Assembly: GCA_012927585.1 (NCBI GenBank)
Contig: JABBOY010000035.1
Span: 166,875-230,874, forward strand
DNA length: 64,000 nt
Origin: Glaciimonas sp.
Lineage (GTDB): Bacteria > Pseudomonadota > Gammaproteobacteria > Burkholderiales > Burkholderiaceae_D
Reading direction: 5' to 3'
The position numbers and the translations under genes were made by a program. Below the pieces are notes generated by a model. It was not told the origin of the DNA. It did no database searches and saw only the letters and a program-made list of their open reading frames with translations. Shown in pieces: positions 1-8,899 of this stretch; the stretch's first letter is position 1; every line of letters begins with the position of its first letter.

Positions 1-2101
1 CCAGTGGTGGACACGCATGATCGTCGTAATACAACACCATGCAGTCGAGACATTGCATACATTCGGTTTGATCGATTTTGCCGGCTGCGTCAATCGCGTG
101 AGAACCGCAACCGGTAGCGCAGGCATGGCAGGTTTGGCATTCCGTCTTGCGCTTCAAGCCGAACTGACGCAATTTGCTGGGGATCGCCAGACCAGCGCCA
201 AGCGGACAAATGTATTTGCAATACGGCCGCTCGCTCAGGAAAGACAAGCCAAGAATGCCACCAATAAATAGCCAAAAAGGCCAGGTACGGTTCCATACGC
301 CAACTAAAAATGTAGTCTTGAACGGTTCGATTTCAGCCAGAAGCTCCGCCGTCTCCATCGAATAGAATGACACTCCCAGCAGAACGAAAAAGACGCCGTA
401 CTTGATCCATTTGAGTTTGTCATGCAACCGCTTGGGCAACAGTTGCTGGAATTTTTTCAGGCCCAGCATCTTGCCGGCACTGAATGCCAGTTGTTGTAGC
501 GCGCCAAACGGGCATAACCATCCACAAAACACGCCACGGCCCCATAGCAGCACGGTAATGATGATGAACCACCAGAAGATGAAAATAAACGGGTCTGACA
601 GGAACAATTCCCACTTCCACTGGTGAATCAGCGAATGGAACCAGGTCAGCACCTGCGTGATGCTGGGCTGGGCCTTCAGATAAAATCCTAGGAAAACAAC
701 ACTGGCGATCCACAGCATATGACGCGGCCTGGAAATCCACGGTTTATGCTTGCGGCTGGAAATACGTGTCAGCTTGTCGCGTTGCGAATACATCAGCGCC
801 GTAAATCCCAGAATCAGCACGAACAACACAAGCTCCAGTTTCCGGCCCAGCCAAATTGCCTTCCATACAGCCTGTGGACGTTCGAGCTTGGGACGACCAC
901 CCTCCAGATATTGTGCCGGCAGCCACAGTTCCTGATCAAAATGGATGAATGTTTTGCTACCGCTTTGGGCGTCGGTCTTGTTGGCCAAAAATGTCAACTG
1001 CCACGGCCAAGCAGGATTAAAGTTGGCAGAGCGGATAATAAAAATACCGGACTCCTTGTACCCCGGCACATCGGCAGGCTGCAGATGGTAAAGATTCAGG
1101 TAATCGGTATCGCGAAAGGTAAAAGTCTCCGGGTCCTGGCGTACCTGGATTCGGTCATAAATCCCACCGCGCACATATCCAGACCCTTTGAATGAGCTTT
1201 CGCCATTGGCAATAATAAAAATGGCGTGCTCGTCTGGCTTCAAATCATCCATCAGACGCCGATAGGCATGTTCCCCGAGCAGGCTGTTACCAATAGCCGG
1301 CACATTCAGGTAACCGAAATACAGATCCATATAGGGTTGACCCAAGTCAGCCGTGCCAACATCCTTGGCCGACACCAACATGTGCTGGACACTACCTTCT
1401 TTTAGTAAATCGCCCCAGTTCAATTTGGCATTAGATGCGGTAAATCGAGCCGGCGGCCTGGGTATGCTCTTGATAAGACCTACCTGCCGACCAATTGCAT
1501 ACGCACTACGGGAAATCACTTGATTTTCGGCAATTGCGGTAACAGTCGCGCCACTGATTGCGTCCAGACTCTGCGCACCATTGTCATCGCGGCCCTGGCC
1601 AATTACCAGCTTGGAGTCGGCCGATTTACCGACATATTGATGAATAAATTTGAGAAGTTCGGACTCGGGAATACCTGCAAGCAAGATCGGCTCCGAATGT
1701 TTCAGTACCCGCACACCGGTAATGATTCCCTTAGTATCCATGCCAATCAGGGTAACAACCGGTTTGCCAGAGTAGGCAGGAATATCCACCACATCTGTCG
1801 ACAAAAACACATAACCAACCAGCTGCTTATGTTCGCCCTTGCTGTCCTTGTCGCCCGCATTCTCCACGTAAGCCTCTACGTAACTGGGCCGCCCTTTACG
1901 CTTGGAGAATTGTGTGGCCAATGGCATCACGTCCCGGCATGCTGCATAGGCACAAAGATCCGGCCCGGTCATGAGTTCCTCCGGTAACTCGGCATCATAT
2001 ACAGTGGCACGTGCGTGCGCCGCGAGCAGCAAGCCGGCAAATCCTAACAACAAAGCCAAGATAATGTGTAGCAAATAGCTACGATCAAAAATGTGTTTCA
2101 T
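1..2101 (-). CDS. nosR: NosR, membrane flavoprotein / iron-sulfur protein of N2O respiration (3' end outside window)
   Basis: NosR is a cytoplasmic-membrane protein needed for nosZ expression and for electron delivery to N2O reductase. The start is the ATG at 2101; the first residues (MKHIFDRSYLLHIILALLLG) form a signal/anchor segment followed by a periplasmic FMN-binding-type region. About 700 codons are present and no stop lies in the window. Near the left edge the reading shows two cysteine clusters, CQTCHACATGCGSHAI and CMQCLDCMVLYYD, the C-terminal 4Fe-4S motifs typical of the family, so probably only a few tens of residues are missing. It lies downstream of nosZ on the same strand with a 371-bp gap, rather than in the familiar nosR-nosZ order. 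Frame and motifs were read by hand from the reverse complement. Confidence 0.93.
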   Translation of the reverse strand, partial: MKHIFDRSYLLHIILALLLGFAGLLLAAHARATVYDAELPEELMTGPDLCAYAACRDVMPLATQFSKRKGRPSYVEAYVENAGDKDSKGEHKQLVGYVFLSTDVVDIPAYSGKPVVTLIGMDTKGIITGVRVLKHSEPILLAGIPESELLKFIHQYVGKSADSKLVIGQGRDDNGAQSLDAISGATVTAIAENQVISRSAYAIGRQVGLIKSIPRPPARFTASNAKLNWGDLLKEGSVQHMLVSAKDVGTADLGQPYMDLYFGYLNVPAIGNSLLGEHAYRRLMDDLKPDEHAIFIIANGESSFKGSGYVRGGIYDRIQVRQDPETFTFRDTDYLNLYHLQPADVPGYKESGIFIIRSANFNPAWPWQLTFLANKTDAQSGSKTFIHFDQELWLPAQYLEGGRPKLERPQAVWKAIWLGRKLELVLFVLILGFTALMYSQRDKLTRISSRKHKPWISRPRHMLWIASVVFLGFYLKAQPSITQVLTWFHSLIHQWKWELFLSDPFIFIFWWFIIITVLLWGRGVFCGWLCPFGALQQLAFSAGKMLGLKKFQQLLPKRLHDKLKWIKYGVFFVLLGVSFYSMETAELLAEIEPFKTTFLVGVWNRTWPFWLFIGGILGLSFLSERPYCKYICPLGAGLAIPSKLRQFGLKRKTECQTCHACATGCGSHAIDAAGKIDQTECMQCLDCMVLYYDDHACPPL

Positions 2102-2171
2102 AAAACCTACCGAGCTCTTATATATTGAGTGATGAGCACACTTATTAGCATACGTCATTAACATAAAGTAT

Positions 2172-2232
2172 GGAGTATTTTTAATTTTTTAATAAAATCT
2201 TGCGGACAATATAGTATTTTATTGCATACTCC
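2172..2232. repeat. Palindromic intergenic repeat, copy 1
   Basis: 61 bp between nosZ and nosR bounded by GGAGTAT (2172-2178) and its inverted copy ATACTCC (2226-2232); with flanking bases the inverted ends are ATGGAGTAT / ATACTCCAT. The interior is AT-rich with a TTGCGG remnant of the family core. It is one of nine related copies in this window. Confidence 0.7.
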
Positions 2233-2263
2233 ATAGTGTAAATGAATCTACCTAAAGCACGAT

Positions 2264-2277
2264 TTGACATGAATCGA
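2264..2277. promoter_or_regulatory. Possible FNR/DNR-type site upstream of nosR
   Basis: TTGACATGAATCGA matches the FNR consensus TTGAT-N4-ATCAA with two mismatches and lies about 165 bp before the nosR start. It is weak on its own; the context (a nos gene needing anaerobic or NO control) is the main support. Confidence 0.3.
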
Positions 2278-2428
2278 CATTATTTCAGGTGGCGGTCAAT
2301 TAGACCGGGATGGATTTGAGGGGGCTGGGATTATTTCTGAAACAAAATCTTAGGCGGTATAGTCGTATTTTCACTCAACATGACAACATGAAACAAGGGT
2401 AAGGTGCGATAACAACCCAAGTACAACC

Positions 2429-2466
2429 AACAAGTTCCGCGCGCCTACTCGCGCGCGGAACTTGTT
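2429..2466 (-). terminator. Strong hairpin after nosZ
   Basis: A perfect 16-bp inverted repeat (arms 2429-2444 and 2451-2466, GC-rich inner half, 6-nt loop) begins 7 bp beyond the nosZ stop. There is no good U-tract on the minus strand, so it may act as an mRNA 3' stabiliser or partial terminator that sets nosZ apart from nosR. Confidence 0.7.
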
Positions 2467-2472
2467 CCAACT

Positions 2473-4404
2473 TTACGCTTCCACCAAAAGTCGACTGCGC
2501 ATTTCGAGATGCAATGCATGGCAAAAATGGGTGCAGTAAACCCAGTAAGCGCCAACATGGTCTGCCTTAAAAGTGACTGATTTAGTTTCCTGCGGGTTCA
2601 CAATAAAGCAGATGTTGTAGGTCGGAATCGCGCAACCATGGGTCAAATCCTCTACCTTGTCATGGTTGGTCAGGGTGAGCGTAACTTCGTCGCCTTTCTT
2701 GACCTTGATGATTGGCATGCTGTAGTTCGGCGCCTGCGACATCAGACGCACATGAACCTTGTTGCCCTTGCGTTCAACCCCCGCGTTCTCCGGTTTGACT
2801 GCATTTGGAAAATCGTCGAGGTTGTAGATCTGGCGCGTCTTGACAAGGTCGCGTCGCACGATGATGCCGTCATGCGGCTCCGAATACGCCGAATGATCGG
2901 CGAGGTGCTTCATTTTCTCTCCGCTGATGTCGAACAGTTGCTCTGTTTCAGGATGCAAGGGTCCAACCGGCAGGAAACGATCCTTGGAAAATTTATTGCC
3001 TGAATTCAGGTATTTTCCATCGCATTCCTTGGTTTCACCCATCGATGAATAGTTATGACCGGGCTGGTAATGTACGTCTATCTTTTCAATCACCGGCTTT
3101 ACCGATTTATCCCCTTTGAACTGGGCAATCGCTTTGTCAACATTCCACTTTACGCACTGACTGTCCAGAAATAGCGAGGTATATGCATTGCCTTTGTTAT
3201 CGAAGGCGGTATGCAATGGGCCCAGGCCGATCTCTGGTTCCGCTACAACAGCATCGCGCTCAGTTTTCAGCTCGCCATTGAACCATTTATGCACTAGAGA
3301 TAGATCAATGACCGTGGCCGTTGGCGATAGCTTGCCCGAACAAACGAAGTACTTGCCATCTGGACTGGCATTGACGCCGTGCGGATTTTTCCCAACCGGG
3401 ACATAACAGGTTAGCGAGGTCTTCGGGTCTGGATTGGCAGCCTTGCGGCCATCCACCACTGGCACCTTGGATGCGCCGATAGTGGTGAACTTGCCATCCT
3501 TGACCATCTGTTCGATGCGCGCCACATTGAAAAATACGCAGGCGTCACGTTCAGCCGACATCATCTCGGCCAAGGTTGCGCCATTTTCTGTGTTGTACTG
3601 ATTCGAAGCGGCAAGCTTACCGTCGTAGGAAGTAGCCACCAGATCCATATTGCCATCGATACGGCATTGCCAACGCACTTCCATGGTAGCGGCATCTACA
3701 CAAGAAAACAGGCAACCCCATTTACTTGGATCGTCCAGATCGCGCCCATCGTTAGGCAGCGGAGTATGAAACTCGGCACCGCAGAATACGCGCGTTGTGT
3801 AATTGATTTTTTCATCAACCGGGTCGCGCTTGTCGGGGAAAGTGCCGTGGAAACCCATTACATTAGGCAACTGGGTAATTTTGTCGCACTCCATCGTATC
3901 CATGCGGATGCGCGCCAGACGCGAATGAATCTTGTCATTCGTAAACAGCCAGCGACCATCGTAGGTGCCATCCTTGTAGCTGCCGTGTACGTGATGGGTA
4001 TCGCCAGTGGTGTACTTCAGGCTGCCATCAGCCTTGGTACCCATGATCGCCTTCGATTCATTGGTGATACCCCAGCCCACCATGCAATCGATATTAAATA
4101 CCGGAATCCGCTTCAAGGTGCGACCGGAAGGAAGGCCCAAGATCCGCATGTCTCCGCCATGTCCTGAACTGGTAAATGAGTAGTATTCATCCAGTTGTCC
4201 AGGGGCTATTTCGATGCCTCCACCGAAAACGGGTTTGACGACGCTCACCGGTTTCGCCGCAGTAACCTCTTCCTTACAGCCGCTCAAACCAAGCGACACG
4301 CCAGCGCCAGCCAACCCTAGCAGCGCACTGCGGCCCAGAAAACTGCGCCGATTCCCAAGCTTAGGTGCATCTTCAACCACCAACTTCTTCTCAACGTTAT
4401 CCAT
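2473..4404 (-). CDS. nosZ: Nitrous-oxide reductase NosZ, clade I (Tat-exported)
   Basis: NosZ reduces N2O to N2 in the periplasm, the last step of denitrification. It has 643 aa, the usual size. The N-terminus has a twin-arginine motif (NRRSFLG, residues 18-24) and hydrophobic stretch, which places it in clade I (Tat). The CuZ-region motif DTHHVHGSYKDG is present near residue 135, and the C-terminal CuA domain has YWVYCTHFCHALHLEM with both Cys, the His and Met ligands. The Tat segment ends in LSGC (Cys43), a lipobox-like sequence, so the mature enzyme could be membrane-tethered. It is transcribed ahead of nosR; an FNR-like box lies about 115 bp upstream. Confidence 0.97.
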   Translation of the reverse strand: MDNVEKKLVVEDAPKLGNRRSFLGRSALLGLAGAGVSLGLSGCKEEVTAAKPVSVVKPVFGGGIEIAPGQLDEYYSFTSSGHGGDMRILGLPSGRTLKRIPVFNIDCMVGWGITNESKAIMGTKADGSLKYTTGDTHHVHGSYKDGTYDGRWLFTNDKIHSRLARIRMDTMECDKITQLPNVMGFHGTFPDKRDPVDEKINYTTRVFCGAEFHTPLPNDGRDLDDPSKWGCLFSCVDAATMEVRWQCRIDGNMDLVATSYDGKLAASNQYNTENGATLAEMMSAERDACVFFNVARIEQMVKDGKFTTIGASKVPVVDGRKAANPDPKTSLTCYVPVGKNPHGVNASPDGKYFVCSGKLSPTATVIDLSLVHKWFNGELKTERDAVVAEPEIGLGPLHTAFDNKGNAYTSLFLDSQCVKWNVDKAIAQFKGDKSVKPVIEKIDVHYQPGHNYSSMGETKECDGKYLNSGNKFSKDRFLPVGPLHPETEQLFDISGEKMKHLADHSAYSEPHDGIIVRRDLVKTRQIYNLDDFPNAVKPENAGVERKGNKVHVRLMSQAPNYSMPIIKVKKGDEVTLTLTNHDKVEDLTHGCAIPTYNICFIVNPQETKSVTFKADHVGAYWVYCTHFCHALHLEMRSRLLVEA

Positions 4405-4516
4405 CTGCGCTTTTCCTTTGTGCTTGCTATTAAATTAGTTGAACTTCGGGCTGAACTTACTACTTCCTTCCTGAATACCACCCTACGCATTATCAACTTT
4501 AGTAGCGATAAAAAAA

Positions 4517-4530
4517 ATGATCCATATCAA
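4517..4530. promoter_or_regulatory. FNR/DNR-type box upstream of nosZ
   Basis: ATGATCCATATCAA has one mismatch to TTGAT-N4-ATCAA, 113-126 bp before the nosZ start. The rest of the gap 4405-4760 is AT-rich and carries a looser inverted repeat ATTGATA (4618-4624) / TATCAAT (4637-4643); no gene is seen in it. Confidence 0.55.
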
Positions 4531-4760
4531 TATGAAAATCCCATTTATCAATTAAAACATGTGCAACATACACTCAAAGAAAAAGCGCATAGATAGAATT
4601 ATAATTTCTCACAAGATATTGATATAAAAGAATTATTATCAATAAAATTGCTCAGAAATTATCTACTTTCTTGCCCTAACATTGCCATTTCGACCACCTA
4701 CTTATTTCAGTTAAAAACACATCTAACCTACGCCAGAAAATATAGCTCGCGTCACTAAAG

Positions 4761-5204
4761 TTACTTCAAGCAAACACCTCTTCCATCCGTCACGCTTACC
4801 TTGATCGGGATTCCTGCCTGAATGCTTTGGGAAACTGTACAAAATTCCTCAAACTGTCCCAGCACGCGGTCAAGATGCTTAATATTTGCGCCATCCTGGG
4901 CGAACTGAATCATGACGTCTATATGCAACACGCGCAGTCGGTTGTTGGGGTTGCGGTCGATAGTACAAGTCGCTCTGGTCGTGATGCCACCCGCATCCTG
5001 CCCGTATTTTTTCAGTGAAAATAGCAAGCTCGCCGACAGACAATTGGCAGCTGCAGTCAATAAGATGTGCGCTGGCGCCGGGCCTTTCCCGTCGCCCATC
5101 GGGACAGGTTCATCCACTAGCAAATTCGGAACCGCATCGCCGAAGTCCACCAGGAATTGATAATTTTCTTTTTGCGTGATGGTAATGCTTACTGTTTCAG
5201 TCAT
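4761..5204 (-). CDS. OsmC/Ohr-family protein
   Basis: 147 aa. OsmC-family proteins are small thiol-dependent (hydro)peroxide reductases, and some members act on sulfane sulfur. The two active-site cysteines are visible: one in AAANCLSASLLF (about residue 55) and one in EEFCTVSQSI (about residue 122). The start ATG at 5204 is preceded by AAAGGAAAAG. It diverges from the ArsR-type regulator and the SQR/RND genes, so co-regulation through the shared 560-bp gap is plausible but inferred. Substrate not determinable from sequence. Confidence 0.85.
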   Translation of the reverse strand: MTETVSITITQKENYQFLVDFGDAVPNLLVDEPVPMGDGKGPAPAHILLTAAANCLSASLLFSLKKYGQDAGGITTRATCTIDRNPNNRLRVLHIDVMIQFAQDGANIKHLDRVLGQFEEFCTVSQSIQAGIPIKVSVTDGRGVCLK

Positions 5205-5765
5205 TTTGCTTTTCCTTTGTTAGATCATTGACGCCCTAACTTGCATTCCCAGCGCCGTTTACCAGTGTCATTTACAACAGTTGAAACCACTTGAATGTTA
5301 CTCGCCACACCAAAAAGATAGTAATCAGTTACTCTTTTAAAAATAAAATGCCCACATATACAACACCCAAATTCAGGTGTCGCCGAAATACGCCAGGTCG
5401 ATATTGTCCAGATTCTATTCATGCTGGCAATGCTCAATAGCCTCGCTGGCATCACCACCAGGCACCTTGCCAAAGCAATTGACCTCACACTGAGGGATGC
5501 GTATTTCACTATTTCCCTCCAAAGAATCTATCTAAAATGCGCGGAAAAATGTAATAAAAGCATGTTTTCATCTGATACAAACAACCGTTGAAAGAACTGT
5601 GCCATGAAACGTTTTCGTGCTTTTCATATTTTCGTGGGTTATGCGTTCCCATTATGAATGGCCGTAACGATATACGATATAAAATATATAAATTAATATA
5701 TTGTTTTCTTATAATATGTCTTAAAATATAGTATGCTGAATTTGGTAATCAAATTAAAGAAATTC
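5205..5765. other. Divergent intergenic region, possible small ORF
   Basis: The gap between the OsmC gene and the ArsR-type regulator. It is AT-rich toward the right, where the operator-like palindrome lies. On the minus strand a 94-codon frame (5509-5225) starts with GTG preceded at good spacing by GGAGGG. Its product resembles nothing I recognise and its composition looks non-coding, so I do not call it a gene. Confidence 0.4.
5683..5702. promoter_or_regulatory. Palindromic operator candidate for the ArsR-type regulator
   Basis: AATATATAAATTAATATATT is a 20-bp palindrome with one mismatched pair, just upstream of a TATAAT (5710-5715) that can serve as -10 for the regulator gene. AT-rich palindromes at this position are typical autoregulatory sites of BigR/SqrR-like repressors. 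Confidence 0.5.
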
Positions 5766-6095
5766 ATGGAAACAACAACTTTAGACATTGCGCAAATGCG
5801 TGAAGCCGCCGGACAAGCGACGACGATGCTGCGGGTGTTGGCAAACGAGGATCGCTTGCTGCTGTTGTGTCAACTCACACAGGGCGAAGCATGCGTGAGC
5901 GACCTTGAGGGATTGCTCGGTATTCGCCAGCCAACGTTATCGCAGCAATTAAGCGTCTTGCGCAACGAAGGCATTGTTTCGACGCGGCGCGAGGGTAAAA
6001 AGATTTTTTACAAACTGGATGAAGGACGTGCGCTAAATTTGCTCAACACGCTGTACGGCCTGTACTGCCAGACTGATAAAAATAGCTCGTCGTGA
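5766..6095 (+). CDS. ArsR-family regulator, BigR/SqrR-like (probable persulfide sensor)
   Basis: 109 aa from the ATG at 5766 (AAAGAA upstream); an in-frame ATG at 5733 would add 11 residues but has no ribosome-binding site. It has a winged helix-turn-helix with LGIRQPTLSQQLSVLRNEGIV as recognition region. Besides LLLLCQL, it carries Cys in QGEACVSDLE and in LYGLYCQTD, the spacing of the two redox cysteines of BigR/SqrR/YgaV, which derepress sulfide-oxidation genes when oxidised by persulfides. It sits first in a run containing SQR, which supports this sensor class. An arsenic or metal sensor is less likely because no CxCx(2)C-type metal site is seen. Confidence 0.85.
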   Translation: METTTLDIAQMREAAGQATTMLRVLANEDRLLLLCQLTQGEACVSDLEGLLGIRQPTLSQQLSVLRNEGIVSTRREGKKIFYKLDEGRALNLLNTLYGLYCQTDKNSSS

Positions 6096-6106
6096 TGGTG
6101 TATTTC

Positions 6107-6187
6107 ATATACTAGACAAGGTATTTTTACTTACCGCACTGTTTATATGCGGTGAATACATGTTATTAACAAATAACATGGGAGTAT
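6107..6187. repeat. Palindromic intergenic repeat, copy 2
   Basis: Between the regulator and the first DUF2892 gene. It shows ATATACTAG at the left, then GTATTTTTAC, the core CCGCAC-TGTTT-ATATGCGG, an AT-rich arm and a GGAGTAT at 6181-6187. It would be part of the operon transcript if the run is co-transcribed. Confidence 0.6.
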
Positions 6188-6264
6188 CAGACATATGAAG
6201 CGAAGCAACACAGCACATTATCGCTGTTCCGTAAGTCATTTTTTAAAACAACCGGGAGTCTGCA

Positions 6265-6465
6265 ATGAAACACAACGTAGGTGGTATCGATCGCAGTATT
6301 CGCATCATCGCTGGGCTGGTTATTTTGAGTTTATTCTTTGTGCTGGGTGAAAACACACGCTGGTGGGCGCTAATCGGCTTCGTTCCCTTGCTGACCGGTT
6401 TTATCGGATGGTGTCCGGCTTATCTGCCTTTCGGTATCCGTACCTGCAAAATGCGGAGAGATTGA
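6265..6465 (+). CDS. DUF2892 (YgaP transmembrane-like) small membrane protein
   Basis: 66 aa, start ATG 6265 with GGGAG upstream. The pattern G-DR--R---G---L, two hydrophobic segments, PLLTGFIGWCPAYLPFG and a terminal Cys fits DUF2892, the membrane segment found attached to rhodanese domains in YgaP and often encoded near sulfide-oxidation genes. The stop overlaps the next gene's ATG (TGATG), indicating translational coupling. A second DUF2892 protein follows the RND permease. Confidence 0.85.
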   Translation: MKHNVGGIDRSIRIIAGLVILSLFFVLGENTRWWALIGFVPLLTGFIGWCPAYLPFGIRTCKMRRD

Positions 6466-7565
6466 TGCAAAATCGCTGCAAGCAATCCCTGCATCAGCGC
6501 ATTTCGTCGGCAACGCTGAATTTGGGCGCAGTTGCAGCGACGCATTTACTGGGTTCGGTTCTGTTATTCGGGCCCGCGGTTGCTGCAGCGCAGACTGCGG
6601 CTTCTTATAATGTCGCCTATCACGACATCCCGGAGACCATCAGCGCCGAGGGTGTGGTCGAAGCGGTGCGCCAATCGACGGTGGCAGCACAAATCTCCGG
6701 CCAGATTGTCGAGTTCAGGGTCAATGCCGGCGACAGCGTCAAGGCAGGTCAGATTCTGGCGCGCATCGATCCGCGCGCCGCAGAGCAAGTGCTGTCGGGT
6801 AGCCAGAGTCAAGTGGTAGAAGCGCAGGCGAGCCTGACCAATGCACTGCGCAGCTTTGAGCGCAGCAAAAAACTGTTTGCCCAGAAGTTCATTAGCCAAG
6901 CCGGGCTAGATCAGGCCCAGGCTGATTACAACGTGGCGCAAGCCCGGGTTGCTGCGCTGCAAGCTGGTGCAGGTCAAGCCTCCACCGCCAAAACATTCAC
7001 CGTTATTGCCGCTCCCTATGCCGGTATAGTCGCCGCCACATCAGTTGAAGTGGGTGACATGGCCACGCCCGGTTTGCCGCTGGTGACGCTATTCGACCCT
7101 GCCGCGATGCGGGTGACTGCAACGCTATCGCAATCGAATCTGCGCGCCATCAATCTGCACATGCCGGCTCGAGTCGAGTTCCCTACCCTGAAACAATCGG
7201 TCACGTCCAGGCAAATTACGCTGATTCCACTAGCAGACAGCCGTACCCATACCGCCAAGCTACGGCTGGATCTGGGTCAAGTGGCCGGATTGTTGCCCGG
7301 GCAGTTTGCGCGCGCCTATTTTGTCACCGGCATGGTGCGCAAGCTGGTCGTGCCGGAACAGGCGGTATTGCGCAGAAGCGAAGTGACTGCAGTTTATGTG
7401 TTGGGCGGCAGTCAACCGCAACTGCGCCAGATTCGCGTTGGCGAAGCGTCAGCCAACGGGTTTATCGAAGTATTGGCCGGATTGCGGGCTGGCGAACGTA
7501 TCGCCCAAGACCCCATCAAGGCGGGCCTGATTTCAGGTACCGACGCAACCGCCAAAAAAAAATAA
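6465..7565 (+). CDS. RND efflux periplasmic adaptor (membrane fusion protein)
   Basis: 366 aa from the ATG at 6465, which overlaps the DUF2892 stop; a longer frame back to 6363 would lie inside that gene and is rejected. An N-terminal signal/anchor is followed by the lipoyl half-motif (VAAQISGQIVEFRVNAGDSVKAGQILARID), an alpha-hairpin rich in Gln/Ala, the second lipoyl half near residue 150 and beta-barrel and membrane-proximal domains. It links the inner-membrane RND pump encoded two genes downstream with a TolC-type channel. The SQR gene lies between the adaptor and the pump, an unusual interleaving. Confidence 0.92.
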   Translation: MQNRCKQSLHQRISSATLNLGAVAATHLLGSVLLFGPAVAAAQTAASYNVAYHDIPETISAEGVVEAVRQSTVAAQISGQIVEFRVNAGDSVKAGQILARIDPRAAEQVLSGSQSQVVEAQASLTNALRSFERSKKLFAQKFISQAGLDQAQADYNVAQARVAALQAGAGQASTAKTFTVIAAPYAGIVAATSVEVGDMATPGLPLVTLFDPAAMRVTATLSQSNLRAINLHMPARVEFPTLKQSVTSRQITLIPLADSRTHTAKLRLDLGQVAGLLPGQFARAYFVTGMVRKLVVPEQAVLRRSEVTAVYVLGGSQPQLRQIRVGEASANGFIEVLAGLRAGERIAQDPIKAGLISGTDATAKKK

Positions 7566-7624
7566 TAAGCATGTTTTTTAACTGCAATTTACAACCCTGA
7601 AACGTTCAATATTTGGAGGAGAAT

Positions 7625-8899
7625 ATGGCTCACATTGTTATTTTAGGTGCCGGTTTGGGTGGCATGCCGATGGCTTACGAAATGAAGCCGCTACTAGGTT
7701 CTGGCGACCGGATCACGGTCGTATCGAATACCAACACTTTCCAGTTTGTGCCATCCAACCCATGGCTCGCCGTCAACTGGCGCAAACCGGAAGAAGTTGA
7801 ATTCGAAGTGTCCACATATCTGGAACGCCAGGGCATCGCGTTTGACGGACGCGGTGCGAAACGGCTACACCCTGAAAAAAACCAGGTCGAATTGGGTGAT
7901 GGCGCAATGCTGGATTACGACTATCTGGTCATTGCCACCGGCCCCAAACTGGCCTTCGATGAGATCGAGGGACTAGGACCGGACGGCTTCACGCAGTCGA
8001 TATGCAAAGCTGAACATGCTACCGCGTCCAGCTTGGTCTGGAATAAATTTGTAGAACAACCGGGCCCCATCGTAGTTGGCGCGGTACAGGGCGCATCCTG
8101 CTTTGGCCCGGCCTACGAATACGCTTTTGTCATGGAAACCGATCTACGCCGAAGGAAAATCCGCGATCAGGTTCCGATGACGTTTGTCACTTCAGAACCC
8201 TATATCGGCCATCTTGGACTGGGTGGCGTGGGCGACTCGAAGACCTTAATGGAATCAGCCATGCGGGAGCGTCACATCAAGTGGATCTGCAACGCCAAGG
8301 TTACCCGGGTCGAAGACGGCAAAATGCTGGTGGACGAATATGACGAAAATGGTACAGTCAAAAAACAGCATGAATTGCCATTTTCCTACTCGATGATGTT
8401 GCCCGCATTCAAGGGCATTGATGCGGTATTCGGCATCGAAGGCTTGACCAATCCGCGTGGCTTCATTTTGATCGACACGCATCAGCGCAACCCAAAATAT
8501 CCCAATATTTACGCAGTAGGCGTGTGCGTTGCGATCCCGCCGGTCGAGGTAACCCCGGTGCCGACCGGCACTCCCAAGACTGGCTACATGATCGAATCGA
8601 TGGTGACGGCAACCGCGCACAACATCCAGTCCGCGCTGGCGGGTCGGGAACCAACAGCCAAAGCCACCTGGAACACGATCTGTCTGGCAGACTTCGGCGA
8701 CAACGGGATTGCCTTTGTGGCGATGCCGCAGATCCCGCCGCGCAACGTCAACTGGATTTCTAAAGGCAAATGGGTGCATTTGGCCAAAATCGCCTTCGAA
8801 AAATATTTCATTCGGAAAATGAAAAATGGCACGTCCGAACCGATCTATGAAAAGTACGTAATGAAGGCGATTGGCATCAAGAAGCTCAAGGATAAATAA
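7625..8899 (+). CDS. sqr: Sulfide:quinone oxidoreductase (SQR) family flavoprotein
   Basis: 424 aa; start ATG 7625 with GGAGGAG just upstream. SQR oxidises sulfide to polysulfide/persulfide on the membrane surface and passes electrons to quinone. Seen: N-terminal FAD motif ILGAGLGG, second nucleotide-fold segment near residue 149, and three cysteines at residues 127 (SICKAEH), 159 (GASCFGP) and 353 (TICLADFG). These match the catalytic set of Acidithiobacillus SQR (128/160/356). The C-terminal part is basic and hydrophobic, fitting membrane association. Its stop abuts the RND permease start. A flavocytochrome-c sulfide dehydrogenase-like role is less likely because no cytochrome subunit or signal peptide is present. 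Confidence 0.9.
   Translation: MAHIVILGAGLGGMPMAYEMKPLLGSGDRITVVSNTNTFQFVPSNPWLAVNWRKPEEVEFEVSTYLERQGIAFDGRGAKRLHPEKNQVELGDGAMLDYDYLVIATGPKLAFDEIEGLGPDGFTQSICKAEHATASSLVWNKFVEQPGPIVVGAVQGASCFGPAYEYAFVMETDLRRRKIRDQVPMTFVTSEPYIGHLGLGGVGDSKTLMESAMRERHIKWICNAKVTRVEDGKMLVDEYDENGTVKKQHELPFSYSMMLPAFKGIDAVFGIEGLTNPRGFILIDTHQRNPKYPNIYAVGVCVAIPPVEVTPVPTGTPKTGYMIESMVTATAHNIQSALAGREPTAKATWNTICLADFGDNGIAFVAMPQIPPRNVNWISKGKWVHLAKIAFEKYFIRKMKNGTSEPIYEKYVMKAIGIKKLKDK

Noticed and set aside
5225..5509. 94-codon minus frame with GTG start and GGAGGG upstream
   Set aside because: Start signal is good but the product shows no recognisable pattern and lies in a decaying AT-rich gap; kept only as a note.
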